A DNA stretch of 64,000 bases from Dokdonia sp. Dokd-P16 (GTDB lineage Bacteria; Bacteroidota; Bacteroidia; Flavobacteriales; Flavobacteriaceae), in contig NZ_CP029151.1 of assembly GCF_003095655.1 (NCBI RefSeq), positions 3,223,001-3,287,000 on the forward strand, given 5' to 3'. The translations under genes and the position numbers were made by a program. This document shows, piece after piece, positions 15,770 to 25,354 of the stretch (positions within the stretch are counted from its first letter, which is position 1; each line of letters opens with the position of its first letter). The notes under the pieces are model-generated. The model worked only from the letters and a program-made list of their open reading frames with translations, ran no database searches and had not been told where the DNA came from.

Positions 15770-16891
15770 TTACTTAATTCTCTTTTTTCTATTAGTCTCG
15801 TAGTCTTGAAAAATCATCTCACCTAACCCTTGTAAGCCTGTAAAAAATGCTTTTCCTTGATTTGCTTCTGTAAAATTATCTACAAACTGTTGTAAATAAG
15901 GATCATTTGCTATCATAAAAGTGGTGATAGGTATATGAAGCTTGCGTGCTTGTCTAGCCATACTGTAACACTTATTTACAATATACTCGTCTAGTCCGTT
16001 AGGGTTTTTATAGTAACGACCATCCTTAAGTTTTAAACAAGATGGCTTCCCGTCTGTAATATTAAATATCTGTTTATTTGAGTTGCGCTTGCGCCTTAAG
16101 ATATCCATAGCAAGATTAAGACCTGCTACTGTATTGGTATGATACGGTCCTACTTGTAAATACGGTAAGTCTTTAATTTTAATAGGCCAGGCATCATTAC
16201 CATACACGATTATGTCAAGAGAGTCCTTAGGATAACGCGTGGTAATAAGCTGTGCGAGTGCCATTGCTACTTTCTTTGCAGGTGTAATACGATCTTCACC
16301 ATAAAGAATCATACTGTGAGAGATATCAATCATTAACACAGTACTCATTTGAGCTTTAAAATGCGTCTCTTCTACTATAAGATCACTTTCGCGTAAGCTA
16401 AAGTCATCTGCTCCATTATTAATTTGCGCATTACGCAAACTTTCTGTCATAGATATACGCTCTAGTGGATCGCCAAAACGATACTCACGATGATCCCCAG
16501 TATGCTCATCACCTCTTCCATTTAGTTTGGAGCGGTGATTTCCCTGGGAGCTTTTTTTGAGTTTACCAAAAATTTGATCAAGAGCACGCTTTCTTATGGC
16601 ACGTTCTGTCTTTTCTGTTATCGCGGTACCACTGTTACCATCGGGTTTAACCTCCTCCCGTATGTAACCTTTGTCTTTTAATTCTTGAACAAAGTCGTCG
16701 AGGGTGTAGTCCTCATTTGTTAGTTTATATTCTTTATCCAAGTCTTTAAGCCAATCCATAGCCTCATCAAAGTCTCCTGAGGTATGTGTAATTAGTTCTT
16801 GGAAAATATCGAGCAACTGATCAAATAATGATTGTTGCGGAGCATCATAGGTTTTAAAGACAAACCCACTCCTTTCTTGTTGTCTTCTCAT
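15770..16891 (-). CDS. VWA-domain protein, partner of the AAA+ ATPase
   Basis: A 373-residue cytoplasmic protein with a von Willebrand A domain in its C-terminal half. The metal-ion site is intact: DISHSM (about 192-197), a Thr in YHTNTVAGLN and ITDGKPS (about 283). The N-terminal half is charged and helical (DEAMDWLKDLDKEYKL) and ends in a basic linker (RSKLNGRGDEHTGDHREYRFGD broken by low complexity). It is ChlD/CoxE-like in architecture. Gene order with the ATPase downstream suggests co-transcription and a joint chaperone-like role. Confidence 0.8.
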   Translation of the reverse strand: MRRQQERSGFVFKTYDAPQQSLFDQLLDIFQELITHTSGDFDEAMDWLKDLDKEYKLTNEDYTLDDFVQELKDKGYIREEVKPDGNSGTAITEKTERAIRKRALDQIFGKLKKSSQGNHRSKLNGRGDEHTGDHREYRFGDPLERISMTESLRNAQINNGADDFSLRESDLIVEETHFKAQMSTVLMIDISHSMILYGEDRITPAKKVAMALAQLITTRYPKDSLDIIVYGNDAWPIKIKDLPYLQVGPYHTNTVAGLNLAMDILRRKRNSNKQIFNITDGKPSCLKLKDGRYYKNPNGLDEYIVNKCYSMARQARKLHIPITTFMIANDPYLQQFVDNFTEANQGKAFFTGLQGLGEMIFQDYETNRKKRIK

Positions 16892-16928
16892 AGCTTTATA
16901 AAAATACTACCTAATGTTCCAATAAAAA

Positions 16929-16949
16929 AACACCTCGCTAGAGGTGCTT
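16929..16949 (-). terminator. Terminator of the fasciclin gene
   Basis: On the minus strand, AAGCACCTC, a 4-base loop TAGC, then GAGGTGTT running into seven Ts, just past the fasciclin stop. Confidence 0.85.
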
Positions 16950-16974
16950 CATAAATCTTTCTTAAGAAATGTGC

Positions 16975-17565
16975 TTATGCTTTTGGCATAATTACAGTAT
17001 CAATAGCGTGTATAACACCGTTTGAAGCTGCTACGTCTGTCATTATAATAACTGACTTCCCACCTTTTGCATCCTTAATTACAACGTTTTCTCCATCCAT
17101 CATTAATGTGATTTTCTGTCCCATTACTGTGTTGGTTTCAAAAGTTCCGTTGTTGGCTTTAATAGCTTCTACTACGTCTCCAGCCATATATTTTCCAGAT
17201 ACTACGTGGTATGTAAGAATATCAGTCAACATCGCCTTATTTTCTGGCTTTACTAAAGTTCCTACAGTTCCTTCTGGTAATTTAGCAAATGCATCATTTG
17301 TAGGCGCAAATACTGTAAATGGTCCTGTGCTAGCAAGTGTCTCTACAAGTCCTGCAGCTTTTACTGCTGTTACTAGTGTAGTAAAGTTTTCATTCCCTAC
17401 TGCTACATCTACTATAGTCCCTACCTCTTCTTTAACTGGTGCTTCAATTTCCATTGTTGCCTCAGCTACTTCATTATTTACTTCAGTAGATTTCTCTTTC
17501 GTTCCTTCGGCACATGAAGCAAATAATAATCCTGCTCCTGCAACCATTAATAACATCTTTTTCAT
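16975..17565 (-). CDS. Fasciclin (FAS1) domain lipoprotein
   Basis: A 196-residue lipoprotein with signal [18 protein letters not shown] (lipobox FASC, Cys18) and an acidic linker (about 19-55). One complete FAS1 domain follows: [35 protein letters not shown] (H1 motif), [15 protein letters not shown] and C-terminal [15 protein letters not shown] (H2). FAS1 proteins mediate adhesion; here the protein should be anchored in the outer membrane. Monocistronic, with its own terminator. Confidence 0.9.
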   Translation of the reverse strand: MKKMLLMVAGAGLLFASCAEGTKEKSTEVNNEVAEATMEIEAPVKEEVGTIVDVAVGNENFTTLVTAVKAAGLVETLASTGPFTVFAPTNDAFAKLPEGTVGTLVKPENKAMLTDILTYHVVSGKYMAGDVVEAIKANNGTFETNTVMGQKITLMMDGENVVIKDAKGGKSVIIMTDVAASNGVIHAIDTVIMPKA

Positions 17566-17685
17566 AGTAATTGGTTTTTTGAATAATTAATTTGTTCAAA
17601 GATAATTCGATTTTGTTAGACAAACCATAATACTATCTCAATTCCTTGTTAATCATTTCATAAAGATTTCAAGGGTATTAGTTAT

Positions 17686-17699
17686 GCTTTCGCGAAAGC
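17686..17699. repeat. Iterated palindrome between divergent genes
   Basis: Exact core GCTTTCGCGAAAGC, flanked AT/GT, in the region between the fasciclin gene and the large propeller gene. Confidence 0.93.
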
Positions 17700-17821
17700 G
17701 TGAATAAAACCTTTACAACATAGCCCATCCATTAACATCCCTTTAAGAATTTCAAATTAGCTTTTCTTTAACTTTAGTCCCTTGACTGCAATGTCATAAA
17801 GAATCAACCAAATAATATAAA

Positions 17822-20800
17822 ATGAAACAACTCTTCTCTCTGTTGCTACTGTGCGTCTGTACGGTAGTTTCTGCCCAAAAACTTGACATGTCCTTATTAA
17901 AGGATATGCAACCCCGTAATATAGGTCCAGGCGGTATGTCTGGCCGTGTGACTGCTATAGACGTCGTTACAGATGATCCAGATGTAATGTATGTAGGTAC
18001 TGCTTCTGGTGGTCTATGGAAATCTACCTCTGGCGGAATTAAATGGGATCCTATTTTTGAAAATGAGCTTACAGCATCTATAGGAGCTGTTGCGATACAA
18101 CAATCTAATCCATCTGTGATATGGGTAGGTACGGGAGAAGGTAATCCTCGTAACTCTCTTAATGGTGGTTATGGTGTTTATAAATCTCTTGATGGTGGTA
18201 AGTCCTGGAAGTCTATGGGACTTGAGAAAACAAGACATATACACCGCGTAATTATAGATCCTACTAATCCAGATATCGTTTACGTAGGCGCTATAGGTTC
18301 GCCATGGGGTGAGCATCAAGAAAGAGGTGTTTATAAAACTACAGATGGCGGTAAGACCTGGAATAAGATCTTGTTTACAAATATTAAGTCTGGTGTTGCA
18401 GATATGGTGATGGATCCTACTAACCCTAACAAGCTTATTGTTGCCATGTGGGAACACAAACGTGATCCTTGGTTTTTTAAATCTGGTGGTGAAGGTTCTG
18501 GTATCTTCATGACTCATGATGGTGGTGATAATTGGAAACAACTGAGTGATAAAGATGGTTTGCCTAAAGGCGAACTAGGACGTATAGGTTTATCTATTGC
18601 CCCAGGAAGTCCTAATGTGGTATATGCACTTGTAGAGGCAAAAAAGAATGCTCTATACCGTTCTAACGACGGTGGTTTTAACTGGAAGAAGATCAATGAT
18701 AAGAGTGATATAGGTAACAGACCATTTTACTACAGTGATATTCACGTAGATCCTCAAAATGAAAATCGTGTCTTTTCTGTGTTTACATATGTAAATGTTT
18801 CTGAGGATGGTGGAAAGAACTTTGACCAACTTATGGGTGCTTATGGAGTAGATAATGGAGTACACCCAGATCACCACGCATGGTGGATTCACCCTAATAA
18901 CGGGAAGTTCATGATGGATGGTAATGACGGCGGACTTAACATCACAAAAGACGGTGGGAAAACATGGCGATTTATAGGTAACCTACCTGTAGCACAGTTC
19001 TATCATATTAATGTAGATAATGAGTTTCCTTATAATGTATATGGAGGTATGCAAGATAACGGCTCTTGGAGAGGTCCTGCTTATGTATGGAAAGCTCAAG
19101 GAATACGTAATGATTACTGGCAAGAGATTTCCTTTGGAGATGGATTTGATGTAATCCCTGATCCAGATGATAGTCAGTTTGGATGGACTATGAGTCAGCA
19201 GGGATCTGTGAGTCGCTATGATTGGAAAACTGGAAATAACTACGGAGTAAAGCCTACTCATCCAGACCCAGATGTATTTTTACGTTTTAACTGGAACTCG
19301 GCTATAAACATTGATCCTTTTGATAACAGTACTATTTACTTTGGAAGTCAGTTTGTACATAAATCTACAGATAAAGGACTTACATGGGAAGTAATCTCTC
19401 CAGATCTAACGACAAACAATCCTGAGAAACAAAAACAATCAGAATCTGGTGGGCTTTCCATGGATGCTACAGGAGCAGAAAATCATACAACGATTCTTGT
19501 AATTGAGCCTTCTCCACTGGAAAAAGATATGTTCTGGGTAGGTACAGATGACGGTCGCGTACATTATACTCAAAATGGTGGGCAATCTTATACTGATGTG
19601 TCAAAAAGCCTAAAAGGGCTTCCAGAAGGAAGCTGGATTGTACAAATCAAGGCTAGTAATAAAAATAAAGGAGAAGCATTATTAGTAGCAAACGATTACC
19701 GTCGTTTCAACTATACTCCGTATGCATACAGAACTACAAACTATGGTAAATCATGGACTCGTATTGTAGATGAGAATGATGTACAAAGTTATGCACTTGC
19801 TATAATAGAAGATCCAGAAGAGAAAAACCTTCTCTTTCTAGGTACAGACGATGGTTTATATGTGTCTATAGATGCTGGTAATAACTGGCAAAAATGGACT
19901 AAAGGATTCCCTACCACTTCGGTTAAGGATCTTGTAATTCATCCTAGAGAGCAGGATCTTGTGATTGGAACTTTTGGACGTGCTGCATGGGTTCTTGACG
20001 ACATAAGACCATTACGAGCGATTGCTAAGGATAGAAGTACGCTTTCGCGAAAGCTAAAACTCTTCAACCCTCCTACTGCATATGATGCCGCATACCAGCA
20101 ACCTACGGGAAGTCGTTTTGGCGCAGATGCTCTTTACAACGGAGAGAATCGCGGAAGTGGTGCACAGATAGCATATTACTTTACGAAAGAAAAGCCTACA
20201 GCTTCAGATAGTTCTAAGCGCAACGCAGATGATAATGATGATATAGATAACGATGTTCCAGATGGAGAAGACACTGCTGAAATATCTGATGATGATGATA
20301 ACACTACAGAAGTAAAAGATGTAAAGTGGGACTCGATTCACTTAAAAATCTACGACGGCGCACGCCAGATTCGTCATTTAAAGTGGAAAACCCCAGACAG
20401 CACTGGAATTCATAAAATGACTTGGTATATGCGTGAAGCTGGTGGAGATCGCCCTTCTCGTTCAATTAGAAAACGTAATAACGAGCCAGGAGGGGTTTCT
20501 GTAAAGCCAGGAAATTACAAACTAGTAATGCAATATGGTGATCAATCAAGTGAGTCTTCTATTGAAGTAGCAAGTGATCCTCGTTATGATGTTCCTGCTA
20601 AGGCTATTAATGATGCTTATAACACTGGAAAGCAACTGCAAGCAATGTCACAAACCGCTGCAGATGCTGTAAAACAACTAGTACAAAGCAAAACAATCGC
20701 TAGTGATTATAAGAAGATGATTAAAAAACTAGATGATGATAAAGCTTATAAAAGCGAACTCAAATCAATAGGAGAAATGACTAAGCGTATTGATGAGGTT

Positions 20801-21085
20801 ATTGCTCTTTATATAGGGACTATAGATAAAAGACAAGGAATAACTCGCAATCCAGAGATCACGGTAATGAACCGTATAGGATCTGCAAGTGGCTATGCAC
20901 GTAGTCGCCCTAATGGACTTACATCTACAGAGACTACGTTAATATCGCATGCTCGTAATGAATTACAAACTGCGCTAGATAAAACAAACACTTTCTTCTC
21001 AGAGGAGTGGGCTCCTTTTGAGACTACACTTAAAGCAATGAATGTAAGTGCATTTAAAGAAATTAAAACCTTTACCTTAGACTAA
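17822..21085 (+). CDS. Large secreted BNR/VPS10-type beta-propeller protein
   Basis: A 1087-residue exported protein, often annotated as glycosyl hydrolase or sortilin-like. After the signal peptide (to about residue 19, TVVSAQ) come repeated BNR/Asp-box blades: KSTSGGIKWDP, KSLDGGKSWKS, KTTDGGKTWNK, MTHDGGDNWKQ, RSNDGGFNWKK, KDGGKTWRF, KSTDKGLTWEV and SIDAGNNWQKW, forming one or two propellers to about residue 730. An acidic insert rich in Asp (about 800-840) precedes a beta-sandwich and a helical C-terminus. It has no obvious type IX sorting tail. The palindrome at 20041 lies between propeller and C-terminal part, encoding LSRK. Catalysis is unproven. Confidence 0.8.
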   Translation: MKQLFSLLLLCVCTVVSAQKLDMSLLKDMQPRNIGPGGMSGRVTAIDVVTDDPDVMYVGTASGGLWKSTSGGIKWDPIFENELTASIGAVAIQQSNPSVIWVGTGEGNPRNSLNGGYGVYKSLDGGKSWKSMGLEKTRHIHRVIIDPTNPDIVYVGAIGSPWGEHQERGVYKTTDGGKTWNKILFTNIKSGVADMVMDPTNPNKLIVAMWEHKRDPWFFKSGGEGSGIFMTHDGGDNWKQLSDKDGLPKGELGRIGLSIAPGSPNVVYALVEAKKNALYRSNDGGFNWKKINDKSDIGNRPFYYSDIHVDPQNENRVFSVFTYVNVSEDGGKNFDQLMGAYGVDNGVHPDHHAWWIHPNNGKFMMDGNDGGLNITKDGGKTWRFIGNLPVAQFYHINVDNEFPYNVYGGMQDNGSWRGPAYVWKAQGIRNDYWQEISFGDGFDVIPDPDDSQFGWTMSQQGSVSRYDWKTGNNYGVKPTHPDPDVFLRFNWNSAINIDPFDNSTIYFGSQFVHKSTDKGLTWEVISPDLTTNNPEKQKQSESGGLSMDATGAENHTTILVIEPSPLEKDMFWVGTDDGRVHYTQNGGQSYTDVSKSLKGLPEGSWIVQIKASNKNKGEALLVANDYRRFNYTPYAYRTTNYGKSWTRIVDENDVQSYALAIIEDPEEKNLLFLGTDDGLYVSIDAGNNWQKWTKGFPTTSVKDLVIHPREQDLVIGTFGRAAWVLDDIRPLRAIAKDRSTLSRKLKLFNPPTAYDAAYQQPTGSRFGADALYNGENRGSGAQIAYYFTKEKPTASDSSKRNADDNDDIDNDVPDGEDTAEISDDDDNTTEVKDVKWDSIHLKIYDGARQIRHLKWKTPDSTGIHKMTWYMREAGGDRPSRSIRKRNNEPGGVSVKPGNYKLVMQYGDQSSESSIEVASDPRYDVPAKAINDAYNTGKQLQAMSQTAADAVKQLVQSKTIASDYKKMIKKLDDDKAYKSELKSIGEMTKRIDEVIALYIGTIDKRQGITRNPEITVMNRIGSASGYARSRPNGLTSTETTLISHARNELQTALDKTNTFFSEEWAPFETTLKAMNVSAFKEIKTFTLD
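20041..20054. repeat. Iterated palindrome inside the propeller gene
   Basis: Exact core; read as STLSRKLK at the junction after the propeller blades. Confidence 0.93.
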
Positions 21086-21771
21086 TGAAAAAAGAAATCA
21101 TTTTAATAGTGCTTACCATAATTATGACAGCTAGCCTTACCGCGCAAAATCGCGGTGAGGACAAGCTAGGATCATGGGGTATGCTCTTTACTACAAATCA
21201 AATCTCAGAAAAATTAAGTATACACGCAGAGGCGCAGTATCGTACTTATGAGTTTGGAACCAATTTTAATCAGTTGTTATTGCGTACTGCTTTAAATTAT
21301 CATATTTCTGAGAATGCTATGGCATCTTTTGGCTATGGATATATCACTACAGACACCGCTTTTGAGGAGTTTGACGGTGAGAAGAATGTAACTGAAAATA
21401 GACTTTATGAACAATTTGTATTAAAAAACTCATTAGGTAATTTTAAATTCAGTCATAGGTACCGTTTAGAGCAACGGTTTATCAATAGGCCTTTTGGTGA
21501 GAACACGACAGAGCATAGAGCACGTTACTTTTTACGAGTAACCTATCCTCTTAATGACACTTGGTTTTTAACGGCTTACGATGAGGTTTTTATTAATCTG
21601 CAGAATGACTTTTTCGGTCAAAACCGTTTATATGGTGCTGTAGGGTATAATTTCAACAAGAATGTGAGCACGCAAGTGGGCTATCTTAAAAATGATTTTG
21701 CGGTAGATACCTACGATCGTTTTCAAGTAGCACTGTTTATCAAAACAGATTTAAGAAAGAAAAAAGGGTGA
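21085..21771 (+). CDS. DUF2490 outer-membrane barrel protein
   Basis: A 228-residue exported protein of the DUF2490 family. A signal peptide (to about TAQ, residue 20) precedes LGSWGMLFTTNQISEKLSIHAEAQYRTYE (given in two pieces: LGSWGMLFTTNQ and HAEAQYRTYEF), LLRTALNYH, FSHRYRLEQRFI and C-terminal VSTQVGYLKND. These are amphipathic strands of a small barrel of unknown function. Its ATG overlaps the stop of the propeller gene (TAATG), so the two are coupled and followed by one terminator. Confidence 0.8.
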   Translation: MKKEIILIVLTIIMTASLTAQNRGEDKLGSWGMLFTTNQISEKLSIHAEAQYRTYEFGTNFNQLLLRTALNYHISENAMASFGYGYITTDTAFEEFDGEKNVTENRLYEQFVLKNSLGNFKFSHRYRLEQRFINRPFGENTTEHRARYFLRVTYPLNDTWFLTAYDEVFINLQNDFFGQNRLYGAVGYNFNKNVSTQVGYLKNDFAVDTYDRFQVALFIKTDLRKKKG

Positions 21772-21789
21772 TATTATTCACATAGTATT

Positions 21790-21822
21790 GAAAAACCTCA
21801 ATCTTATGATTGGGGTTTTCTT
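21790..21822 (+). terminator. Terminator of the propeller/DUF2490 operon
   Basis: Stem AAAACCTCAATC/GATTGGGGTTTT with a 4-base loop followed by a T-run; one G-U pair in the stem. Confidence 0.87.
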
Positions 21823-21828
21823 TTTTAC

Positions 21829-21842
21829 GCTTTCGCGAAAGC
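21829..21842. repeat. Iterated palindrome just past a terminator
   Basis: Exact core, preceded by TTTAC. About 15 bases later the sequence AAAAATATGATAAAAGCGTAAA recalls the AAAATATGA tail of the one-sided variants. Confidence 0.92.
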
Positions 21843-21996
21843 GGAATAGAAAAATATGATAAAAGCGTAAAAATTATCAAGAACAACCTCTTTAACTTAC
21901 TAAGTAGCCGTAATAATCGTACATTAAAATCTTTAAAGATAGGTTGCTCGATTTCCTTCGACAGAAGGGCTACAACCATTCAACTAATAACTTATT

Positions 21997-23214
21997 ATGA
22001 GATCAAGCAAAATAAATTTTACAAACGCACAAGGAGAAGTATTATCTGGTAAACTTGATTTACCAGCAAATCAAGATCCTCATAACTTTGCCATTTTTGC
22101 ACATTGCTTTACTTGTACAAAAGATTTTAGCGCAGTGCGCAATGTGAGTCGTGCTTTGGCTTCACAAGGATTTGGAGTACTTCGATTTGATTTTACTGGC
22201 TTAGGAGATAGTGATGGAGATTTTGCTGACACTAATTTTTCAAGCAATGTAGATGATCTTATAAGCGCTGCAGATTTCCTTGCCAAAGAATATAAAGCTC
22301 CCTCCCTACTGGTAGGTCACTCGCTAGGAGGTGCTGCTGCAATTTTTGCTGGAGGCAAGATTGACACTATAAAAGCCGTTGCAACTATAGGCGCTCCTAG
22401 TAATCCTGTACACGTTCAAAAACAACTGGGCGCTCAGTTAGCTACGATAAGAGAAAAAGGTCAAGCTCAGGTAAAACTTGCAGGCCGTGACTTTACGTTC
22501 AAAAAACAGTTTATAGACAATCTTGAAGAAAATTCATGTGTAGAAGCTGCTCGCAATTTGCATGAAGCCTTACTTATACTACATTCACCGCAAGATGATA
22601 CCGTATCAATTAAGAATGCAGAAGAGATTTACCTTGCAGCACATCACCCTAAAAGTTTTGTGACTCTTGATGGCTCTGAGCATTTATTAATTGATAAGGA
22701 AAATGCTTCTTATGTAGGAAAAATAATTGCTGGATGGGCTGCCAGGTACATCCCTACACCAGATGAGGCTTCCATAAGCACTACACACCAAGTGGTCGCA
22801 AGTCTAGATGCCGAAGATGGATTCTCTACTCTTCTTAAGCTTGGAAGCCACCACATGAAAGCAGATGAGCCTGTGCGTGTAGGAGGAAATGACTACGGCC
22901 CTACTCCTTATGAATTACTAGCAGGAAGCTTATCTGCCTGTACTGCGATGACTATACAGATGTACGCCAAGCGTAAAAACTGGCACATTGAAACTGTAGA
23001 ATGTCATACGAGCTACTCAAAGACACATGCAGAAGATTGTGCTGTTTGTGATGAGAGTGATACAGCAGGTAAAATAGACACTTTTCATCGTGAGATTAAA
23101 ATCATATCAGATCTTGATGAAAAACAACTTAAGCGCATTTTGCAAATAGCAGATAAATGTCCAGTACACAAAACATTGCACAGCGAGACTCAAGTTCTTA
23201 CTAAATTAGTATAA
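21997..23214 (+). CDS. Alpha/beta hydrolase fused to OsmC-like domain
   Basis: A 405-residue fusion. Residues 1-~255 are an alpha/beta hydrolase: HCFTCTKD oxyanion loop, nucleophile elbow GHSLGG (Ser about 110), HSPQDDTVSI acid and GSEHLL histidine. Residues ~275-405 are OsmC-like, with VGGNDYGPTPYELLAGSLSACTAMT carrying the resolving/peroxidatic Cys, and DKCPVHKTL with the second Cys. OsmC enzymes reduce organic hydroperoxides via two Cys. The fusion is known in several bacteria; the hydrolase might release substrates for the OsmC unit. Cytoplasmic. Confidence 0.9.
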   Translation: MRSSKINFTNAQGEVLSGKLDLPANQDPHNFAIFAHCFTCTKDFSAVRNVSRALASQGFGVLRFDFTGLGDSDGDFADTNFSSNVDDLISAADFLAKEYKAPSLLVGHSLGGAAAIFAGGKIDTIKAVATIGAPSNPVHVQKQLGAQLATIREKGQAQVKLAGRDFTFKKQFIDNLEENSCVEAARNLHEALLILHSPQDDTVSIKNAEEIYLAAHHPKSFVTLDGSEHLLIDKENASYVGKIIAGWAARYIPTPDEASISTTHQVVASLDAEDGFSTLLKLGSHHMKADEPVRVGGNDYGPTPYELLAGSLSACTAMTIQMYAKRKNWHIETVECHTSYSKTHAEDCAVCDESDTAGKIDTFHREIKIISDLDEKQLKRILQIADKCPVHKTLHSETQVLTKLV

Positions 23215-23220
23215 AATAAT

Positions 23221-23240
23221 TACGCTTTCGCGAAAGCGTA
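23221..23240. repeat. Iterated palindrome, full 20-base form, before a terminator
   Basis: TACGCTTTCGCGAAAGCGTA, beginning six bases after the hydrolase-OsmC stop and about 20 bases before its terminator. Confidence 0.95.
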
Positions 23241-23259
23241 ACACTATTGAAAACATTAG

Positions 23260-23299
23260 AAGTTCGAAAGGGATACCATATCCTTTTCGAACTTTTTTT
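23260..23299 (+). terminator. Strong terminator of the hydrolase-OsmC gene
   Basis: A 16-base stem (AAGTTCGAAAGGGATA pairing with TATCCTTTTCGAACTT, one G-T) with a tiny loop, then seven or more Ts. Its presence excludes the long N-terminal extension of the next frame. Confidence 0.92.
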
Positions 23300-23384
23300 A
23301 TTGCCTACGTTATCAAATTGTAAATTACTTACGATACACGCAACGCAAAGGAGATTCATGCATCTAGTTATAAACTACAACATT

Positions 23385-23888
23385 ATGAAACACGTATGTA
23401 TCCTACTACTCGTATCTTTCTCTCTACTGAGCTGTGTCACAGACAGAAGTAGTGATGATATAGATACTATTGGTCTATTATCAAACTACGATGCGATTAC
23501 TCTTGATCGTCCCACTTTTGAAGCAAGTGTCACTCTTGAAGACGCAAGAAACATCATCAACTCAGGTAAAATTTATGTCATTAATGATTTACTCTTTGTC
23601 AATGAAAAGAATGAAGGTTTTCACGTTTATGATAATGAAGATCCACAAAACCCTACGGCCCTAGCTTTTATTAAAGCTCCCGGAGCTACAGATCTCGCTA
23701 TTAAAAACAATGTGTACTACATCAATCAAGCTGTAGATCTCATAGCAGTTACTTATGATAAACTTGATGCAAATCTGGTTGTCACAAAACGCATACGCGA
23801 TGTGTTTCCCGTAAAAATATCACCAGACGGATTTATTCCAGATGTGGAGGACGGAGCTATAATCATTGATTACGAACTTCAAAACTAA
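23385..23888 (+). CDS. LVIVD-type lipoprotein, short
   Basis: A 167-residue lipoprotein with a clear signal MKHVCILLLVSFSLLSC (lipobox, Cys17). The body contains LVIVD-like propeller segments (LLFVNEKNEGFHVYDNEDPQNP, here divided: LLFVNEKNEGF and VYDNEDPQNP). Function is unknown; probably anchored to the outer membrane. I use the ATG at 23385, because the frame upstream runs through the preceding terminator. A second, longer LVIVD-like lipoprotein gene starts six bases after the stop, so the two form an operon. Confidence 0.72.
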   Translation: MKHVCILLLVSFSLLSCVTDRSSDDIDTIGLLSNYDAITLDRPTFEASVTLEDARNIINSGKIYVINDLLFVNEKNEGFHVYDNEDPQNPTALAFIKAPGATDLAIKNNVYYINQAVDLIAVTYDKLDANLVVTKRIRDVFPVKISPDGFIPDVEDGAIIIDYELQN

Positions 23889-23894
23889 ATCACG

Positions 23895-24638
23895 ATGAGA
23901 ACATACATATTTATAGTAGTATTTGCAATCGTTTCATTGGGATGTAGTTCTGATAGTAATGAAAACAGTAATTTTAATAGTGTGGACAGTGTAGGTCAAG
24001 GCGGATCACTTGCGACTTTTGTCATTAAGGGAGATTATCTTTATACGGTAGATAACGAAGATCTTAATGTATTTAATATTACTACAACTACAGATCCTGT
24101 CCTTGTCAATACAGTTCCTATTGGATTTGACATTGAGACTTTATTCAGTTATAAAGATTACCTCTACATAGGTTCTCGCAACGGGATGTTTATTTATGAC
24201 GTAAATAATCCAGAATTTCCTGTACAATTATCATCTGTGCAACATTTTACTTCTTGTGACCCTGTTGTAGCAAATAGCACCTATGCTTTTGTAACGCTAT
24301 GGAGTGATTTAGGCTGTGGTGGTTTTGTAAATCAGCTAGAGATTTATAACGTATCTGATGTACTTAACCCTATGCTTGTTAATATTCGCCAACTTACATT
24401 CCCAAAAGGTCTTGGACTTTATGGTGACTACTTGATAGTATGTGATGATGAGATAAAAATATTTGATGTAACAAACCCAGCCGAGTCTGTGTTAGTACAT
24501 AGCATTGATAGACTGGCATTTGATGTCATTATTCAAGGCGACTTACTTATTGCTGTAGGAGAAAGTGGCGTTTTTCAATACGCACTAAATGCTCAAGATA
24601 TTACAGATACACCAGCACTTAGCACCATAAGTATCTAA
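23895..24638 (+). CDS. LVIVD-repeat lipoprotein
   Basis: A 247-residue lipoprotein (MRTYIFIVVFAIVSLGC, Cys17) made of LVIVD-like beta-propeller repeats: YLYTVDNEDLNVFNIT, YLYIGSRNGMFIYDVNNPEFP, YAFVTLWSDL, LEIYNVSDVLNP, YLIVCDDEIKIFDVTNPAES. Such propellers are common surface lipoproteins in flavobacteria, with no known ligand. It shares an operon with the shorter relative upstream. Confidence 0.8.
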   Translation: MRTYIFIVVFAIVSLGCSSDSNENSNFNSVDSVGQGGSLATFVIKGDYLYTVDNEDLNVFNITTTTDPVLVNTVPIGFDIETLFSYKDYLYIGSRNGMFIYDVNNPEFPVQLSSVQHFTSCDPVVANSTYAFVTLWSDLGCGGFVNQLEIYNVSDVLNPMLVNIRQLTFPKGLGLYGDYLIVCDDEIKIFDVTNPAESVLVHSIDRLAFDVIIQGDLLIAVGESGVFQYALNAQDITDTPALSTISI

Positions 24639-24720
24639 AAGGTTTTATAAATGTTTAGTATTTCTTAGCTAACCTTGGTATCTTAGAGGTTATTAAACAC
24701 TAATCACAAAATTTAAAATT

Positions 24721-25302
24721 ATGAAATTGAAGTATATTACGCTAGCAATACTAGCTACAGCAACTCTTGCAAGTTGTAAGAAAGACGTAAAAAAAGTTGA
24801 AGAAGTTGAGGAAGTGACAGTAGAAGTAGAAGCTCCTGCAGCACCCGTAGCTCAAAAAGTTATAATGAAGCTAGAACCTAAAAGCGATAGCAAAGCTACT
24901 GGGAGTGTTGTTTTTAAGGAAGAAGATGGCCAAGTAAGCTTTACAGCTGTTATAGGTGGTCTTGATGAAGGAATGCATGCAATACACATCCACGAGAGTG
25001 CAGATTGCTCTAGCGCAGATGGCTCATCGGCTGGAGGACACTGGAATCCTACTAACGAGCAGCACGGTAAATGGGGCGCAACAGAAGGTTTCCATAAAGG
25101 AGATATAGGAAACTTCCCAGCAGACGAAAGCGGAAATGGAACGATCACTATGAGTACAGATCAGTGGTGTATAGGTTGTGGAGATCCTAAAAAAGATATT
25201 GTTGGAAAAGCTATTATTGTACACCAAGGAACAGATGACTTTACATCTCAACCTAGTGGTGCAGCTGGAAAGCGTATTTCTTGTGGTGGGATTATTAAAT
25301 AA
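24721..25302 (+). CDS. sodC: Cu/Zn superoxide dismutase, lipoprotein
   Basis: A 193-residue lipoprotein dismutating superoxide outside the cytoplasm. Signal MKLKYITLAILATATLASC (Cys19), then an acidic Glu/Val/Pro linker to about residue 45. The metal ligands are visible: HAIHIHESADCS, GGHWNPTNEQHG, HKGDIGNFPAD and IIVHQGTDDF. The conserved disulfide Cys and active-site Arg are seen in GKRISCGGII. An extra WCIGCGDPK segment with two Cys is less usual. Monocistronic with a strong terminator. Confidence 0.93.
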   Translation: MKLKYITLAILATATLASCKKDVKKVEEVEEVTVEVEAPAAPVAQKVIMKLEPKSDSKATGSVVFKEEDGQVSFTAVIGGLDEGMHAIHIHESADCSSADGSSAGGHWNPTNEQHGKWGATEGFHKGDIGNFPADESGNGTITMSTDQWCIGCGDPKKDIVGKAIIVHQGTDDFTSQPSGAAGKRISCGGIIK

Positions 25303-25323
25303 GACTACAGATTAATTTATAGT

Positions 25324-25354
25324 AAAGCCTCACCGTTCCGGTGAGGCTTTTTTA
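25324..25354 (+). terminator. Terminator of sodC
   Basis: Perfect stem AAAGCCTCACCG/CGGTGAGGCTTT with a 3-base loop and T-run. Confidence 0.93.

Noticed and set aside
16385-16399. Degenerate palindrome ACTTTCGCGTAAGCT in the VWA gene
   Set aside because: Mismatches break the symmetry in the core; possibly a decayed copy but not counted.
17822-21085. Glycosyl hydrolase label for the BNR propeller protein
   Set aside because: Asp-box repeats alone do not show sialidase or other catalytic residues, so I give only the fold.
23247-23384. N-terminal extension of the short LVIVD lipoprotein
   Set aside because: It runs through a strong terminator, and the lipoprotein signal starts at 23385.
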